Below, in pieces: positions 1-11,335 of a stretch of 64,000 nucleotides of DNA. The DNA is from Lumbricus terrestris (Eukaryota; Annelida; Clitellata; Crassiclitellata; Lumbricidae). Position 1 is the stretch's first letter. The number at the start of each line of letters is the position of its first letter. The notes below the pieces were generated by a model that saw nothing but the letters and a program-made list of their open reading frames with translations, made no database searches and was not told the DNA's origin. Where the stretch lies: the NCBI GenBank assembly GCA_949752735.1, contig OX457036.1, positions 17,284,933 to 17,348,932 on the forward strand. The letters are read 5' to 3'. A program made the position numbers and the translations under genes.

Positions 1-962
1 TCAACCTTCCATTCGGCAGATGGCATTGGTAAAAGGAGCAGTAGGACGTGATGACACCTAGTATGGCTGCCAAACAGTTAAATTCAACTCCTGTAATAAA
101 TTGTTATCATCCGTTCATACTATGAATTGTGATCATACTGCGTTTTGTCAGTTGGAAATTAAACAAAGATCTGCTATATATATACAATTATACATATATA
201 CTTGATATGAATACAAGGACTTTGTATTACTGGAATGATTACTTGTAAATATTTTGTGGTCATCCATTTCACTATCTGCGATAGATGTCGCCCCCACTTA
301 AAATTCTAATATAATAATTTTTTTTCGTTCAACAATCCAGTTGACAGACCGCAACCGGTTTACAGTGTGCACTTATGCAGAACTTTGAAACAGTTTACAG
401 GAACTCAGATAACAGAATACATAAATCTTAACAATACTAACAGAACAGACAGCCTGCAATAATGCTAAGATTTTGTTTTGAATCTCCAAAGGCATTTTTT
501 TATTTTTGCAAACATAATTATTTGTCAATCTGCCTTCATATATTTACTTAATTTATTGCTTTTATTTTGTAAACAAGATGTTAAATTTTCCTGGCACTCC
601 TATTATCGTCCAAAATCTTGTACAAGGCGCTCATAATTATTAGAAGATCCTGGTCCTGTGTATAAACAGTTCTTGATATGAACCATTCAACCATTTGACA
701 GTTTAGCAACTTTGAACAGCACCAATGCATTTCTGTTAGATGTGAGAAGGTTTTCATTTGAACTGCTTGAATTCCAAGAATATTGGCATGTCAAATTGTC
801 CTTACGAGTTAGCAAACTTTTATTGTGCTGGCACTGGAAATATGAAACGAATGTTGGAAAAAATTCTTCCAGGATTGAACGTAGTAATGCCTTGTGATAT
901 TTGCTATGTACCGGTACATGTAGTGTATTCTTAGAAAGTCTGTTCTTATGAAATTGTAGAAA

Positions 963-2801
963 ATGTCACTGCACTACACGAAGAGTGGTTCACTGGACAT
1001 GCGCTATGCCTCGTCTAAAGCAGCTGTAAGTAGTGGGTATGGTGGTTCAGGTTCATCTTCTGGGAATGGTGGTGGTTCATCATCTGGGTATCGTGCTCCT
1101 TCTTCATCTGGGTATGGTGGTGCATCAAGCTATGGAAGTCCGAGCGCTTATGGATCCTCATCAAATTCATCTCCTGCATCTGGTTCTTCTTCTGCTTCAA
1201 GCAACCTCCACTACAAGAAGGATGGCACCCTGGACATGAGGCACTCGTCTTCTAAGGCAGCTATGGGTCAAGCTATGGGTCAAGGATCACCAGCAGCGGT
1301 TGGCAGTGTGTCCTCATCAGATGGTCTTCATTACACAAAAGACGGCAGACTGGATATGCGTTATGCTTCTTCAAAGGAGGTAGCAGGCCTTACCTCTCGT
1401 GTCAAAGCTCTGCAGGTGGCAAGTCCTGGATCAGAATTGCATTTGACGAAAAAAGGAAAGCCTGATATGCGCTTTAAGTCCAGCAAGGAGATTGCCTCAA
1501 GTGGAAACGGGGGACTTTACAACATTCCAGATTCAGTGCCTACGAAAGCTGATGGGACTCCAGATATGAGGACAAAGGAGGCCAAGGACTTTGTCAAGAA
1601 GCAGGCAGATGATTATGCCAAGGGGGGCTTCATTCCAAGCTGGGTCCCGAAATTGAAGGATGGTGCTATTGACAAAAGCAAGGCCATTGGCCGAGAATTT
1701 CTCAAGAAAAGCGTGCCTTCTAATATTCAGCCTGCTAAAAGTCGAGAAGACTACTGGATAGAGCGAGCAAACGATCCAATTTTCCAAGATCGTTTGAGAG
1801 TTGAGCGCCAGAAGCCCGAGCCTCTTCCACCTCCTACTCTTCTGATCTCCCCTAGGCTGTCTTTATCATTGCGTTCTGTTGCGAAGCTGGATTACGAGTC
1901 CCTCGTGTTTGAAAGTGAGTCTACAGGGACACTTGGTAAGGGAGCATTCGGAATTGTTCAAAAAGCAACATGGAATGGGATAAAAGTTGCCGTGAAGGTG
2001 TTGCACTTGACGCAGTTGACCAGGAAGGAGAAATCGGATTTTGAGAAGGAGATCTGCATCCTGGCTGCCCTCGGAAAGCATCCCAACCTTGTCCTGCTTC
2101 ACGGTTACTGCACAGACCCTCCGTGCATCGTCATGGAACTCGTAGAATGTGGAAGTCTCAGTCATCTGCTGCACTACTGCGATGATGATGCTTTCGAGGC
2201 GAAGATGACGGATGGCCGCGTGAAGAAGAGGCTTTTGTACGGCACGGCAGACGGTATGCGCCAGCTGCACGCGGAAAGGATCGTCCATGGTGACCTGAAG
2301 CCACAGAACGTTCTTGTGACCATTGAATTCACTGCAAAGGTCACCGACTTTGGCCTATCGACGCTGCGCGGAAAGACTTCGAGCAGCATCTGCTCTCACG
2401 AAAGCAATGACGGTGACGATGATGAACCACGTGGAGGAGGTGCGGTTGGTGGAACGTCCGGATACATGGCTCCGGAACTGTTGGATTCGATTTCTCCGCC
2501 GGACTTTCCCATCGACGTCTACTCATTTGGAATTCTTCTCAACGAGGTTGTCGCCGAGGAAGAACCCTACACCGATCAGTACGCAAATTTTGCTGCACGT
2601 GGTCCTTTCGCGGCGGCCAACTATGCCAGAATGGGAAAGCGTCCAACGATTAACAAGACCATGACACCACCACCAGTGGAAGATCTCATCATCCAGTGTT
2701 GGTCGCAGGATCCTGCCAGGAGACCAACCTTTGAGAGTGTTCTTACTAAGATTGAGGATGCAATGTTCATAATACCAGATTCGGTGAATCCCTCGAGTTG
2801 A
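963..2801 (+). CDS. TKL-like protein kinase with N-terminal DMR repeats (copy A, 612 aa)
   Basis: A single-exon ORF encodes a probable cytoplasmic protein kinase that would transfer phosphate from ATP to Ser/Thr. Residues 3-21, 82-100, 122-140, 159-177 and 192-210 are copies of a short motif of the form LHxTKxGxxDMRxxSSK; a weaker sixth lies at about 229-245. Residues 22-80 are a Gly/Ser/Tyr-rich low-complexity tract. The kinase domain spans about 318-601: GKGAFG loop 325-330, VAVK lysine K345, candidate alphaC glutamate E363, catalytic loop HGDLKPQN 442-449 (D444), DFG 462-464, MAPE 502-505. The arginine of the usual HRD is glycine. The activation segment carries an acidic, Gly-rich insert (about 470-497). 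The start ATG has A at -3 and follows a possible splice acceptor (AG at 958-959), so an untranslated upstream exon is possible. The kinase family call is firm. The substrate, the pathway and the identity of the DMR repeat are not known to me. Confidence 0.9.
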   Translation: MSLHYTKSGSLDMRYASSKAAVSSGYGGSGSSSGNGGGSSSGYRAPSSSGYGGASSYGSPSAYGSSSNSSPASGSSSASSNLHYKKDGTLDMRHSSSKAAMGQAMGQGSPAAVGSVSSSDGLHYTKDGRLDMRYASSKEVAGLTSRVKALQVASPGSELHLTKKGKPDMRFKSSKEIASSGNGGLYNIPDSVPTKADGTPDMRTKEAKDFVKKQADDYAKGGFIPSWVPKLKDGAIDKSKAIGREFLKKSVPSNIQPAKSREDYWIERANDPIFQDRLRVERQKPEPLPPPTLLISPRLSLSLRSVAKLDYESLVFESESTGTLGKGAFGIVQKATWNGIKVAVKVLHLTQLTRKEKSDFEKEICILAALGKHPNLVLLHGYCTDPPCIVMELVECGSLSHLLHYCDDDAFEAKMTDGRVKKRLLYGTADGMRQLHAERIVHGDLKPQNVLVTIEFTAKVTDFGLSTLRGKTSSSICSHESNDGDDDEPRGGGAVGGTSGYMAPELLDSISPPDFPIDVYSFGILLNEVVAEEEPYTDQYANFAARGPFAAANYARMGKRPTINKTMTPPPVEDLIIQCWSQDPARRPTFESVLTKIEDAMFIIPDSVNPSS

Positions 2802-4018
2802 CTTGGCAGATGAAACCGTGAGAAGTATCCATGAGTTGCATCAAAGAGAATGCTGTAGCCTGTAGCCTTCCTTATGATGTCTCATGTTGCAGTTGTATGA
2901 CAGACACTGGATTTTGACAATCAATAACTTTAGTTTTGAATTTTTTACGTAAGTTGTACTGTTTTCTAAGTTGTTTGTGCAGTTTACAACTGCCTTTTAG
3001 TTCATGACATAACTGCCCACTTATTAAAATATATTTACTTGACGGTCGAGCAATACGTATGTAATTCGTGTTTGAACGAATATTATTAATTTCATGTCGT
3101 TTTTTTACTGAGAAACTTTCTAAGGTTTGAAATTGGATTCGGCTTATGAGCATGTTTATTTTTTCATTACTGTTACCAGTAATTCCATGTCCTTATTCTG
3201 CCTTCACATTCCATCGTTACTTGTGCCTGAAAATTACTTTTTTAATCACTTAGTTTAAGCCTTGTCTCATTTGTTTTCTGGCCTATGGCTTGAAAAGCAT
3301 CACATGTAAACGAAATTTGCTTGTCATGGCTGACAAGTCTTGAAGAAATTCTTTACTTTCACCAAATTCTAAACAATAACTTTTATTTTATTTCTTTTTT
3401 TGCTGCTGAGCTGTTGTTTAATTGAGCTGTGCAATGTATTTACTCTTGCCTTGATATTTCTGTTTAAGTAACTTTACAAGCATAATGTACCTATATTTAT
3501 AACTAGTTTCCATCTTCCTAATTGTTAAGCAATTGCTGTATGCTCAGCACAGTTATTAGTTATTGTTTCTATAAATAATTATTATTAAGAAATTTTTGGT
3601 TCATATGTAACAACTGTTTTACAAGTTTGAGATTTTGTTCATGCAATATTTATGTTCATTGAAAACTATAATCAATGTTAATCGTGCTTATACTCTTTTA
3701 ATTTGTCAGTATAGTAGGTCTATACCACTTGTGTTTTTGTGTTATAATAATTAGTACTAGCTTCACTTTTAGTTGCCAGGGCTAATGTCTATACCACTTG
3801 CGTATTGTGCTATCATTAGTACTAGCTACAGTGCTACACTTTTAGTTGCCAGGGCTAATGTCTATACCACTTGTGTTTTGTGTTATCATTAGTACTAGCT
3901 ACACTTTTAGTTACCAGGACTAATGTCGAGTTTTTCTTGGTGTTGATTTTTAGTTTCGTACATGTGAATGGTATATTCCCTTGTCTGCGATTTGCTATTA
4001 AATTCAGTTATGTGTTGT
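2802..4018. other. 3' flank of kinase A, no further gene
   Basis: AT-rich non-coding DNA that aligns with 32932-33834 and 35084-35350 in copy B. A probable 3' UTR follows the stop, but no poly(A) signal is conserved well enough between copies to place the transcript end. Confidence 0.6.
3705..3925 (+). repeat. Minisatellite, about 70-73 bp unit, three copies
   Basis: The phrase gtctataccacttg recurs near 3717, 3788 and 3861, each followed by ttatcattagtactagct. The same array exists in copy B (about 33812-35265), where a hAT element has split it. Confidence 0.8.

Positions 4019-4078
<60 letters not shown>
4019..4078. repeat. (TA)n microsatellite
   Basis: Uninterrupted TA dinucleotides. A shorter array sits at the same place in copy B (35351-35382). 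Confidence 0.95.
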
Positions 4079-4080
<2 letters not shown>

Positions 4081-4784
4081 AGTGAGGTGGAATAGCAAGG
4101 GTCATTGGTGTGTCTGTGAAAAATCAAGGTAAATAAAGAGTAGGCCTACATCTACACCCCATGATGTGTCTCACTACTATGTTATCAGACATAACGTCAT
4201 TTTGTTTGTTTAGCTTCACATTCTGTAGGATCCACTTACTTATTATGTGAAAATTTGTTCAATCAAGTGAAATTGTTCATTAATTTGTCATGTCCAAAAT
4301 TGCCCATTTTGATAGAACAAGTGTTTCAAATATTTGCATTTACCAACTTGAGTTAAAGAACTCTAGGGCCATTATCAGTGTAAAATAAATCAATAATTAT
4401 CAGTAAGTTGTTAGCAAGTGATCTAAAGTAGGCAAGTGATAATTCAGATAATGCAAGCAATAATTAATTTGTGTAGTTCTTTTACATCAAGACGTTTGAA
4501 GAAATTGAAGGACTTTGAAGGTAAAAGCAGTCATGAAAATTTAGTAATTAAAATGTATTAGGAGTGTTTGTCTCATTTGCGGTAAAATTTAAAGACTCGA
4601 ACAGAAACAATTTCAGATTTCTTTTGGGTACAGGCATCAAAGCTTATACGTACAAAGCATCAAAGCTTACGTGTGCAACTGTGCATGTGAAATGATCAAA
4701 ATAAGCAAAAAATCATCAATGTTGTTTCATTATTGTCTTTGTTATGTATTTAATCATTTTAAGCTGAAACCCATAACATAGATG

Positions 4785-5454
4785 TGTAGGCCTACTACCG
4801 TTACACACTACGTATACACAGCGGCGAACACCGTCCTGAATGTCTTCACAGAAGTTTCTGATAGCTTTTGGCTTTCTGACTGTTGAAGTGATCAAAGGAA
4901 GGAGAAGAACAGTAAATGCCATGTACATGGTGTTAATTGAAATGGAATGCAAGCTCCTCCACACCACTCCACTCCACCTACTCTTCCCTCTGCCCCACTT
5001 TTCCCTATAAAAGCCATAAAACGTCTGGTCCCAATATTCTCCATCTTGTTTGAGGCTTCAGTTGGCTGTCGTCCTCCGCACAGGACGTCTGCTTGAACTT
5101 CTGGCCTGTGGTCTTGACCTCGTACCATTCCAGATTCCCACACTTAAGGACTCCAGAGGTTTAACTGATTGTAGGATGGGTTGTCGGGTTTGAAGGTCAA
5201 GCTGGTGTGATAACCTAAAGACAGACAGACAGACGCGTAGGTACGTAGAAACTGCATGAGATTTATACACATTGATGCGTGCATGAAATACTCAAACTTA
5301 TTGTAGAGCAATGTAGACTATCTTAATTCAAGGGCACGTCTGTGATGTTTGCATGCCGAGCAGATCCCAAGGACAGTCAAACGTGTATTGCTCTTAACGG
5401 CCAATCCAGACAATGATGGCGGTTTTTATGGAATCCACTTTTTGATGATGTTGC
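4785..5454. repeat. 670-bp block identical to 36161-36830
   Basis: Line-by-line comparison with copy B shows no difference over 670 bases, while sequence on both sides differs by substitutions and indels. The block contains a TATA-like ccctataaaagcc at about 5003-5015, a pyrimidine-rich stretch and a (gaca) run at about 5219. Three short minus-strand ORFs inside it are identical in both copies, but only because the DNA is; none resembles a known protein. It could be a regulatory or non-coding transcribed element, or a recent gene-conversion tract. Confidence 0.85.
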
Positions 5455-5574
5455 GGATTATTGCCTATCGTCCGCCATTTTTGTGGAATAGGCCTATCTG
5501 GCAATCACGCTCTCCTATCAAAACAATTATTGCTCTTAACGTTTTTTAACAGTCCAGAAATCTTTAGTCTAGGC

Positions 5575-6456
5575 CAGGGGTCTCAAACACGCGGCATGCC
5601 CGCGGGCCGCATGCGGCCCACGAACCCGATTAATGCGGCCCGCGAACGGCTTCCTGGTTTTTGATTTTTTTTAAAGTTAGAAATTGGTTTAAAAGAATTT
5701 TACACTTCTTTAACGATTTGAACCAATGTTTAAACTGCTTTCTACTATTTTTGATTGGACATTGAGTCCACAACAGCAGATATAGACTAGGCATACCGGT
5801 ATAATTATGCTGATGAATTTAGTGGACCTTCAGTGCGATGCAGCGCCGAAGCAGAAGAATGCACAGCAAATTTTGTGTGCCGGTGTCACAAAATATAGTA
5901 TCTACGGAATAATCGTATCTCCCCAGATGATGAGAAGCTGAAAAATGTCACTTCCGCGTGTGCTTATTTTTGCAAGTTAACTTCCATTTGCTTGGTTTTA
6001 ACAATGACACTAACAGGTAGGCCTATAGGCCTACGCCCTATGCTTATTCATATAATTTGGTTTAGAGGACTTAGAACACTTAAGAACGCTCAGAGTCTCT
6101 AGGCCAAACTAAATTCGAGTTGAATTACTCTGAACATTGCTTATACTTTAAAAAATCAGTCATTTTAAATTTTGATTACACCATAATTTCTTCAATTATA
6201 GCGCCCGCGCATTTTTCGATAATCGGGATAGAATGGTTTTCCAATTTTGTTTGTCGTACCATTATAGTTACACTTAAATATAATATTATGTGAATTTTAC
6301 AGGGCTATATCATCATTACAGTATTGTAGGCTGCAATGACACATGACTAATTCCAGTTTCACGTGCACGATTAGCTTATATTTTTATGTTGCGGCCCACG
6401 AGTCATTCAAAATTTCCAAATGTGGCCCACATGCTGACTTGAGTTTGAGACCTCTG
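5575..6456. mobile_element. hAT-type non-autonomous transposon (882 bp)
   Basis: The termini are CAGGGGTCTCAAAC and GTTTGAGACCTCTG. They are flanked by an 8-bp target duplication, gtctaggc / atctaggc (one mismatch). Copy B lacks the element at the corresponding site (about 36945-36950), so it inserted after the duplication. Subterminal GCGGCCC-rich motifs are typical of hAT elements. No transposase ORF is present. Confidence 0.9.
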
Positions 6457-6749
6457 ATCTAGGCTATAGGGTCCTGGCTACCTATGACTTTGGAAGTAGA
6501 CCCTGGGCGGCTGCATGGGCCTAAATTGAACGATAAAAATATGGTTAGGTCAACATAGCCTAATAACAATTAAGCGCAGACAAAGTCTAGATCCCTGTGC
6601 TGGATAGATAATGTAGATAAGGACGTATAGGCTACATATGATACCTCACTTGGACTAAACTACTTAAAAAATAGATTTTAAAAATGGCAGAGAATAACGG
6701 ATATCATTTACTCCGATACTCGTACCCTTAACCACCAAGTGGCTGGCGT

Positions 6750-6990
6750 CAGGATGATGATGATGAGGAGGAGGAGGAGGAGGAGGAGGAGGAGGAGGAG
6801 GAGGAGGAGGAGGAGGAGGAAGACGACGATGATGATGATGACGATGAAAATGACGATGGTGACGACGACGATGATGACAATGGTGGTGGTGGTGGTGGTA
6901 TTGGGACGAGGCGACGACGATGGTGATAGTGATAGGCCTAATGATGACATTGGCGATGACGACAACGACGATGATGATGACAAGCCTGAC
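6750..6990. repeat. (AGG)n / (GAY)n trinucleotide tract
   Basis: About 70 bp of AGG units are followed by GAC/GAT and GGT units. The same locus in copy B (37217-37470) is mainly GAT. Apparent ORFs here are homopolymeric and not credible genes. Confidence 0.95.
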
Positions 6991-7353
6991 GTTCAATTCA
7001 TTGGCAACCTGGAAAGGCTTTGGTCTTTTTGCTTATAGTTTACGCCTATACCAGTGCCTAAACAATCTGCATCTGCAGGCGTCTATCATCAAAGCCAGCC
7101 AAAGACCGAATAGCCGACGACGTCTTTCGAGTGGCTATAACCACAGAATAGATATAACACTCGGCGTCACTCGCGCATGAAAGGATCTGTGTCATTCTGT
7201 GAAGCCTTTTCAGTGCGCACTTCTACACATAAAGTGTGATTCTAAATGAATTTGTGCAGCTGTAGGCTACTCATGCAATGGCGGATAGAGAAATTTTCGA
7301 AGGGAGCCAACAAATTTATGTGATCTTTGCGGCGGGACTTTGCCAGAAAAATC

Positions 7354-8160
7354 TCATTCATTCATTCATTCATTCGGACATTTATATAGCGCTCCTTCAA
7401 GAAAAACTACTCAGAAGCGCTCCCAACTCCAGCGCGCACAAAAAGAACAGTTTTAAGTTTAGTAAGGAAGGATCCTGGTAGAGTCCCAGGGTGTAGGCGT
7501 AGCTCAAAAGGAAGGCCATTCCAGACCACTGGTCCAACCACAGAAAAGGCTCGATTCTTCATGGTAGTAGTACGAGCAAAAGGAACTAAGAGGACTCCCC
7601 TATCAGCAGAGCGTAGCTGACGACGTCCTTGGATACCCAATGTAAAGCTGCATAGCTCACGGAGGTAAGTTGGGGCAAGGCCCTGACAACATCGCCATAC
7701 CAATGCAGCTACCCTGAACTCGATACGCTGGCGAATAGGGAGCCAGTGAAGTACCTCAAGCATGTAGTTTGAGACATGATCATATTTAGGGATTTTCCCA
7801 ATTAGGCGTGCAGCAGAGCGCAAGACCCGGTCAAGACAAGTCAAGCTGCTGGATGGGAGGCCAATGTAGAGTGAAGAGCAATAGTCGATGCGAGATGTAA
7901 CGAAAGAATGCACTAAAGTAAGAGTAGCAGCAGACGTAAGAGAACGGATGACAGTGCGAAGCTGGCGCAGCTGATAATAGCAGTCTCGAGCAAGACGGTG
8001 AAGTTGAGGAGCAAAAGTGAGTTCTTGGTCAAGTTGGATACCGAGGTCATGAACCGTGGTTGCAAAGACAAAGCCAGGAAATTCAGATGCAAGAGAAAAT
8101 AGATCAAGCTTGGCAAGCTGCTGTCGTGTGCCCAACCAAATAAATTTGATGATATGGATA
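7354..8160 (-). pseudogene. 5'-truncated CR1/L2-like LINE, reverse transcriptase C-terminus
   Basis: Read on the minus strand this is the 3' part of a non-LTR retrotransposon. A continuous 242-codon frame (8135 to 7407) shows the end of a reverse transcriptase: fragments such as RIDYCSSL, VLHWLPIRQRI, LRSADRG, LLVPFART and AFSVVGPVVWNGLP are typical of CR1/L2/Jockey-like elements. The frame is open further upstream to about 8160, where it is cut by older repeat sequence, so this is a 5'-truncated copy. The 3' end has the family hairpin region (agcgctc...), then tataaat and (ATGA)n units at 7354-7378. The insertion coincides exactly with the loss of similarity between copies A and B. The endonuclease and catalytic RT motifs are missing. 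Confidence 0.85.
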
Positions 8161-8170
8161 TGCTTTGTTT

Positions 8171-8323
8171 CATGGGCAGAGTTTGGATTCTGTTCTTGGA
8201 GGGGCTAAAACCTTCTTGGGGAGCTAAGCCCAAAAAAATAAACCATTTACATGGTGAAAAAAATGAATCTGGGTCTTCTTGGAGGGGCTTAGCCCCCCTA
8301 GCCTCTGATAAACTCCGCCCCTG
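8171..8323. mobile_element. hAT MITE (153 bp)
   Basis: Termini CATGGGCAGAGTTT and AAACTCCGCCCCTG are imperfect inverted repeats, flanked by a perfect 8-bp duplication ctttgttt (8163-8170 and 8324-8331). The interior has short inverted runs ending in agcccc. There is no coding capacity. Confidence 0.85.
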
Positions 8324-9036
8324 CTTTGTTTTGAATAATGACACTAACAGGTATGTTTATTCCTACCAGATAATTTTGCTTGCTTTGGTTTTAGAGCACT
8401 TAGAACATTTAGAACGCTTAAGAACACTTAGAGCCGCCAAGTAAATTTGAGTTGCCTTGCTCTGAACATTGTTAAGGATACTTAAAACCATAGTTGTAAA
8501 AAACGTTTTTTTCCGTTTTTTATTCTCTCCCAAAAAACGTCGTTTTTTTCGTTTTTTATTTTTCCCATCGTTTTTTATCGTTTTTTATTTTTTCTTTAAC
8601 TTTATTTATTCATTTACTTTCTGTGATTATTTTCCTTAAGTTTAATTTTTCTGATATTCCTTATGTTTTCCGAAAACTCTCAAGGATTCAGCTAACTAAA
8701 GTCATTATTTCATCGTTTAACATCATCATTTAAGAGCTAGATAGCCTGCGTGTAGTAGGTTCCTAATCAATGTTTTCAAGGTTAAAATGCGGTTTTAGAT
8801 GTAGCAAAGTCAAATTATTTTCCATTTCCGTTTTTTATCGTTTTTTGTCGTTTTTTATTTTTTCGAAAAAAACGACGTTTTTTATTCCGTTTCCATCGTT
8901 TTTTACATCTATGCTTAAAACAACTCGAGTCTCTTTAAAATTTAATTTTGATTAAGCTTATTATATAAACTTTTCAATTATGCACATTTTCAATAAAGGG
9001 ATAGAATAGTTTATCCCCCCGGATAGTCTAGACCGG
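8324..9036. repeat. Relic related to the hAT interior at about 5990-6240
   Basis: Shared strings include aatgacactaacaggta, agcacttagaac/aggacttagaac and gctctgaacattg, ending near gggatagaat. The relic is split by younger hAT insertions at 8171 and 8489; a third, at 9037, abuts its right end. It records several layers of insertion. Confidence 0.7.
8489..8913. mobile_element. hAT MITE with TIR CATAGWTGTAAAAAACG (425 bp)
   Basis: The 17-bp termini match with one difference. The perfect 8-bp target duplication is cttaaaac (8481-8488 and 8914-8921). The interior is built from repeated cgttttttat-like units on both strands. Confidence 0.92.
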
Positions 9037-10006
9037 CAGTGCCGGCGCTAGCACCCCCCGTACCCCTGGCCCGGGGGGCCCCGAGTTCGAAAGGGGCCCC
9101 CAAATTTAGCTGGTCATTATGCCTATTTGTGACTGTACAGATCCGGTCTGGTGCATGCTTCAGCTAACCATATGGCACTGCCATAGCAGACCTTATGCAA
9201 ATATCATACTGATTTGGGGCGTAAGCATAAAGCCATTTAGACTAACTCAGGCAATTTCGTCCACTTTCTCAAACACAACGTTTATAAATTGCAACTTATT
9301 CTAATTGCTAATTTGATGAGGCCTCAAAAATAAAACCTGCGTGAGGCCCAAACATTAAAGCCTGTATAGGGTCCCAGATGTCCTTGGTATACACGTCCGA
9401 TCTCAAGTTTTCAAGGGGCCTCAAATGTAGCTGGTAATTATACCTTTGAAGACGGTTCATTCCTGAAACCACGCACCAAATTATGTTTTAGCGCAAAGCA
9501 TACAAAATTATATTACGCAAACCAATAATTTATAGAGCATTGTCCTTCAACCAAAGAGGAGACTTTGGGGTGTGGACAGGGGCACGGCCCACAATTTGTG
9601 GTTTGGACGAAATCCTTGTATCCCCAATATTTCAGATATATTTCATAAGTATCATCCACTGCCCATCAATAATGATCAATTTTGTTAAGATGACAGCCTA
9701 TTGTAATGCCTGTAATGCTACCGGTACCATTACAGTTGGCAAGTCGGACAAATTTACACAATGGAGAGGGGACACTCTGAAGTCCTAGACCATGACTAAC
9801 AGCATTGAAAAATGAATTTTTTAAAGATGACAGCTTAAAATTCTACCACTACAGCATGGAATTTTTTTTAACTTTAACAATTTGGAGGGACGTTTATTGA
9901 AGTCCTTTCAGGACTTATATTATGATAAATTTTGCTGAGATGACGGCTCAAGGTATGGGGGCCTCAAGTTTTTTGGGGGGCCTCAGGCACCCTAGTGCCG
10001 GCACTG
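9037..10006. mobile_element. hAT-type element with TIR CAGTGCCGGCGCTAG (970 bp)
   Basis: Termini CAGTGCCGGCGCTAG and CTAGTGCCGGCACTG are flanked by the perfect 8-bp duplication tagaccgg (9029-9036 and 10007-10014). The interior repeatedly contains ggggcctcaa-like strings. No transposase is recognisable. Confidence 0.92.
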
Positions 10007-10499
10007 TAGACCGGTATATTCTATCCGGGGGATAGATTAATTCATCTCCCCGGATAGTGTTAAGAGGGATAGAATATCACGTGACACCGGCTATAACTGC
10101 CCATCACAGCAACATTCTAGCCAGAGTGGTAGTCTTTTGATGAAGGCCCGTACTCATCAATCACCATCAATTGACCATCCTAATATTCATATTCTTCTAT
10201 GTTGACGGTTGAACTGTGCTTTGCCTTCCTCTTGATGAAATAATTACAGGATTTACAAAACGGACATCTAAGATTTTGATTACAGAACCTGCAGGTGCCT
10301 AGCACTGCAAGCAGATATCTGATCATAAACATCATGTCGTGCCATATTCATGGTTGTTTTCACAGTTTTTGTCGGATACGCTATATATGTTTTCATGTTA
10401 TGAAAAGTGATTTTTTTTCGAAGTTTAGGTCTATCATCATTGCATAAATATCATTAAATCTGCAGGCCTATGATGATAATCACACATAGCTTGAGCTAT

Positions 10500-10636
10500 G
10501 CGCCTGTTCCCTAGATCACTCTCTGACACATTCTATAAGCACTTAAAAACTGTTCTGTTTGTCCGTACTGGAGTCGGGAGCGCCTCTGAGTAGTTTCCTT
10601 GAAGAGGCGCTATATAAATACTCGAATGAATGAATA
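10500..10636 (+). mobile_element. LINE 3' end fragment with family hairpin
   Basis: The last codons of the RT frame (…LKTVLFVRTGVGSASE-like) are followed by the stem agcgcctc…gaggcgct (about 10575-10607), tatataaat and gaatgaatgaat. It matches the terminus of the minus-strand copy at 7354-8160. Confidence 0.8.
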
Positions 10637-10697
10637 GCTTAACTCATTCATGTATGTATCTGTAAATTTACCCAGCCATATACCAACAGGGCCACAC

Positions 10698-10950
10698 CAA
10701 TTCGTGGGGAGGGGTGAAAGAGGTTGGAGGAGGTCGAGGAAGAGGTGGAGCAGGAGGAAGTGGTGGAAGAAGAGGCGAAGTAGGAAGAGGAAGTGGTGGA
10801 GGAAGTGGATGTGGTGGAGGAGGAGAGGATGAGATCGAGAAAGAGGTTGAGGAGGTGACGGTGGAGGAACAGGTTGAGGAAAAGATGAAGGAGGAAGAGG
10901 TGGAAGAGGAGGATGTGAAGGAAGACGAGGAAGAGGAGATTAAATTTTGG
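10698..10950. repeat. Purine-rich (GGA/GAG) low-complexity tract
   Basis: Irregular gga/gag units. ORFs through it are Gly/Glu/Arg-rich artefacts. AT-rich sequence with (TA)n runs follows to 11332. Confidence 0.9.
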
Positions 10951-11290
10951 AGACAAATTTAAAAATTGTGCATATTTTATATATTTATAATATATATATA
11001 AATTATATATATATATAATTATATACATGTGTGTGTGCCTATGGTGTGTGTGTGTGCACGCATGTGTGTGTTGTGTATGTTTTATATGTATATAACTATA
11101 TATATATATATATATAATACAGTAGATCTAACAGTTTAAGGATAGTTATCTTATGGCATTTTTACTTTTTTGAAATTTTTTCAATAGTTTTTCTTCATGT
11201 GACCTATACATACATGAAATGATAGTTTAACATGCATACATGCATTCATACATAGACTATTATACATTAACACACTAACAAGCACACATG

Positions 11291-11332
<42 letters not shown>

Positions 11333-11335
<3 letters not shown>

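Larger units (their letters stand above)
1..7353 (+). repeat. Segmental duplication, copy A
   Basis: This stretch recurs in the same order and orientation at 24790-38078. Matching landmarks are the left flank (1 vs 24790), the kinase gene (963 vs 30829), the 3' flank, a 670-bp identical block (4785 vs 36161) and a trinucleotide repeat (about 6750 vs 37217). Similarity stops at 7353, where a LINE 3' tail begins. The true left end lies outside the window. Positions 1-654 hold no gene; they are the upstream flank, and a TATA-like tgtataaac near 657 is conserved in both copies. Confidence 0.95.

Noticed and set aside
712..897. 61-codon ORF upstream of kinase A, with a similar frame at 30579
   Set aside because: Starts at TTG, differs by frameshift between copies, and is best explained as conserved 5' flank or UTR.
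4716..5270. Minus-strand ORFs conserved in both copies
   Set aside because: The DNA block is identical, so ORF identity adds no evidence; no protein family resemblance.
6664..7038. Poly-Arg, poly-Met and His/Pro-rich ORFs
   Set aside because: Translations of a trinucleotide microsatellite; the same applies at 37071-37478, 39935-40300, 48872-49216, 58134-58532 and 62623-63158.
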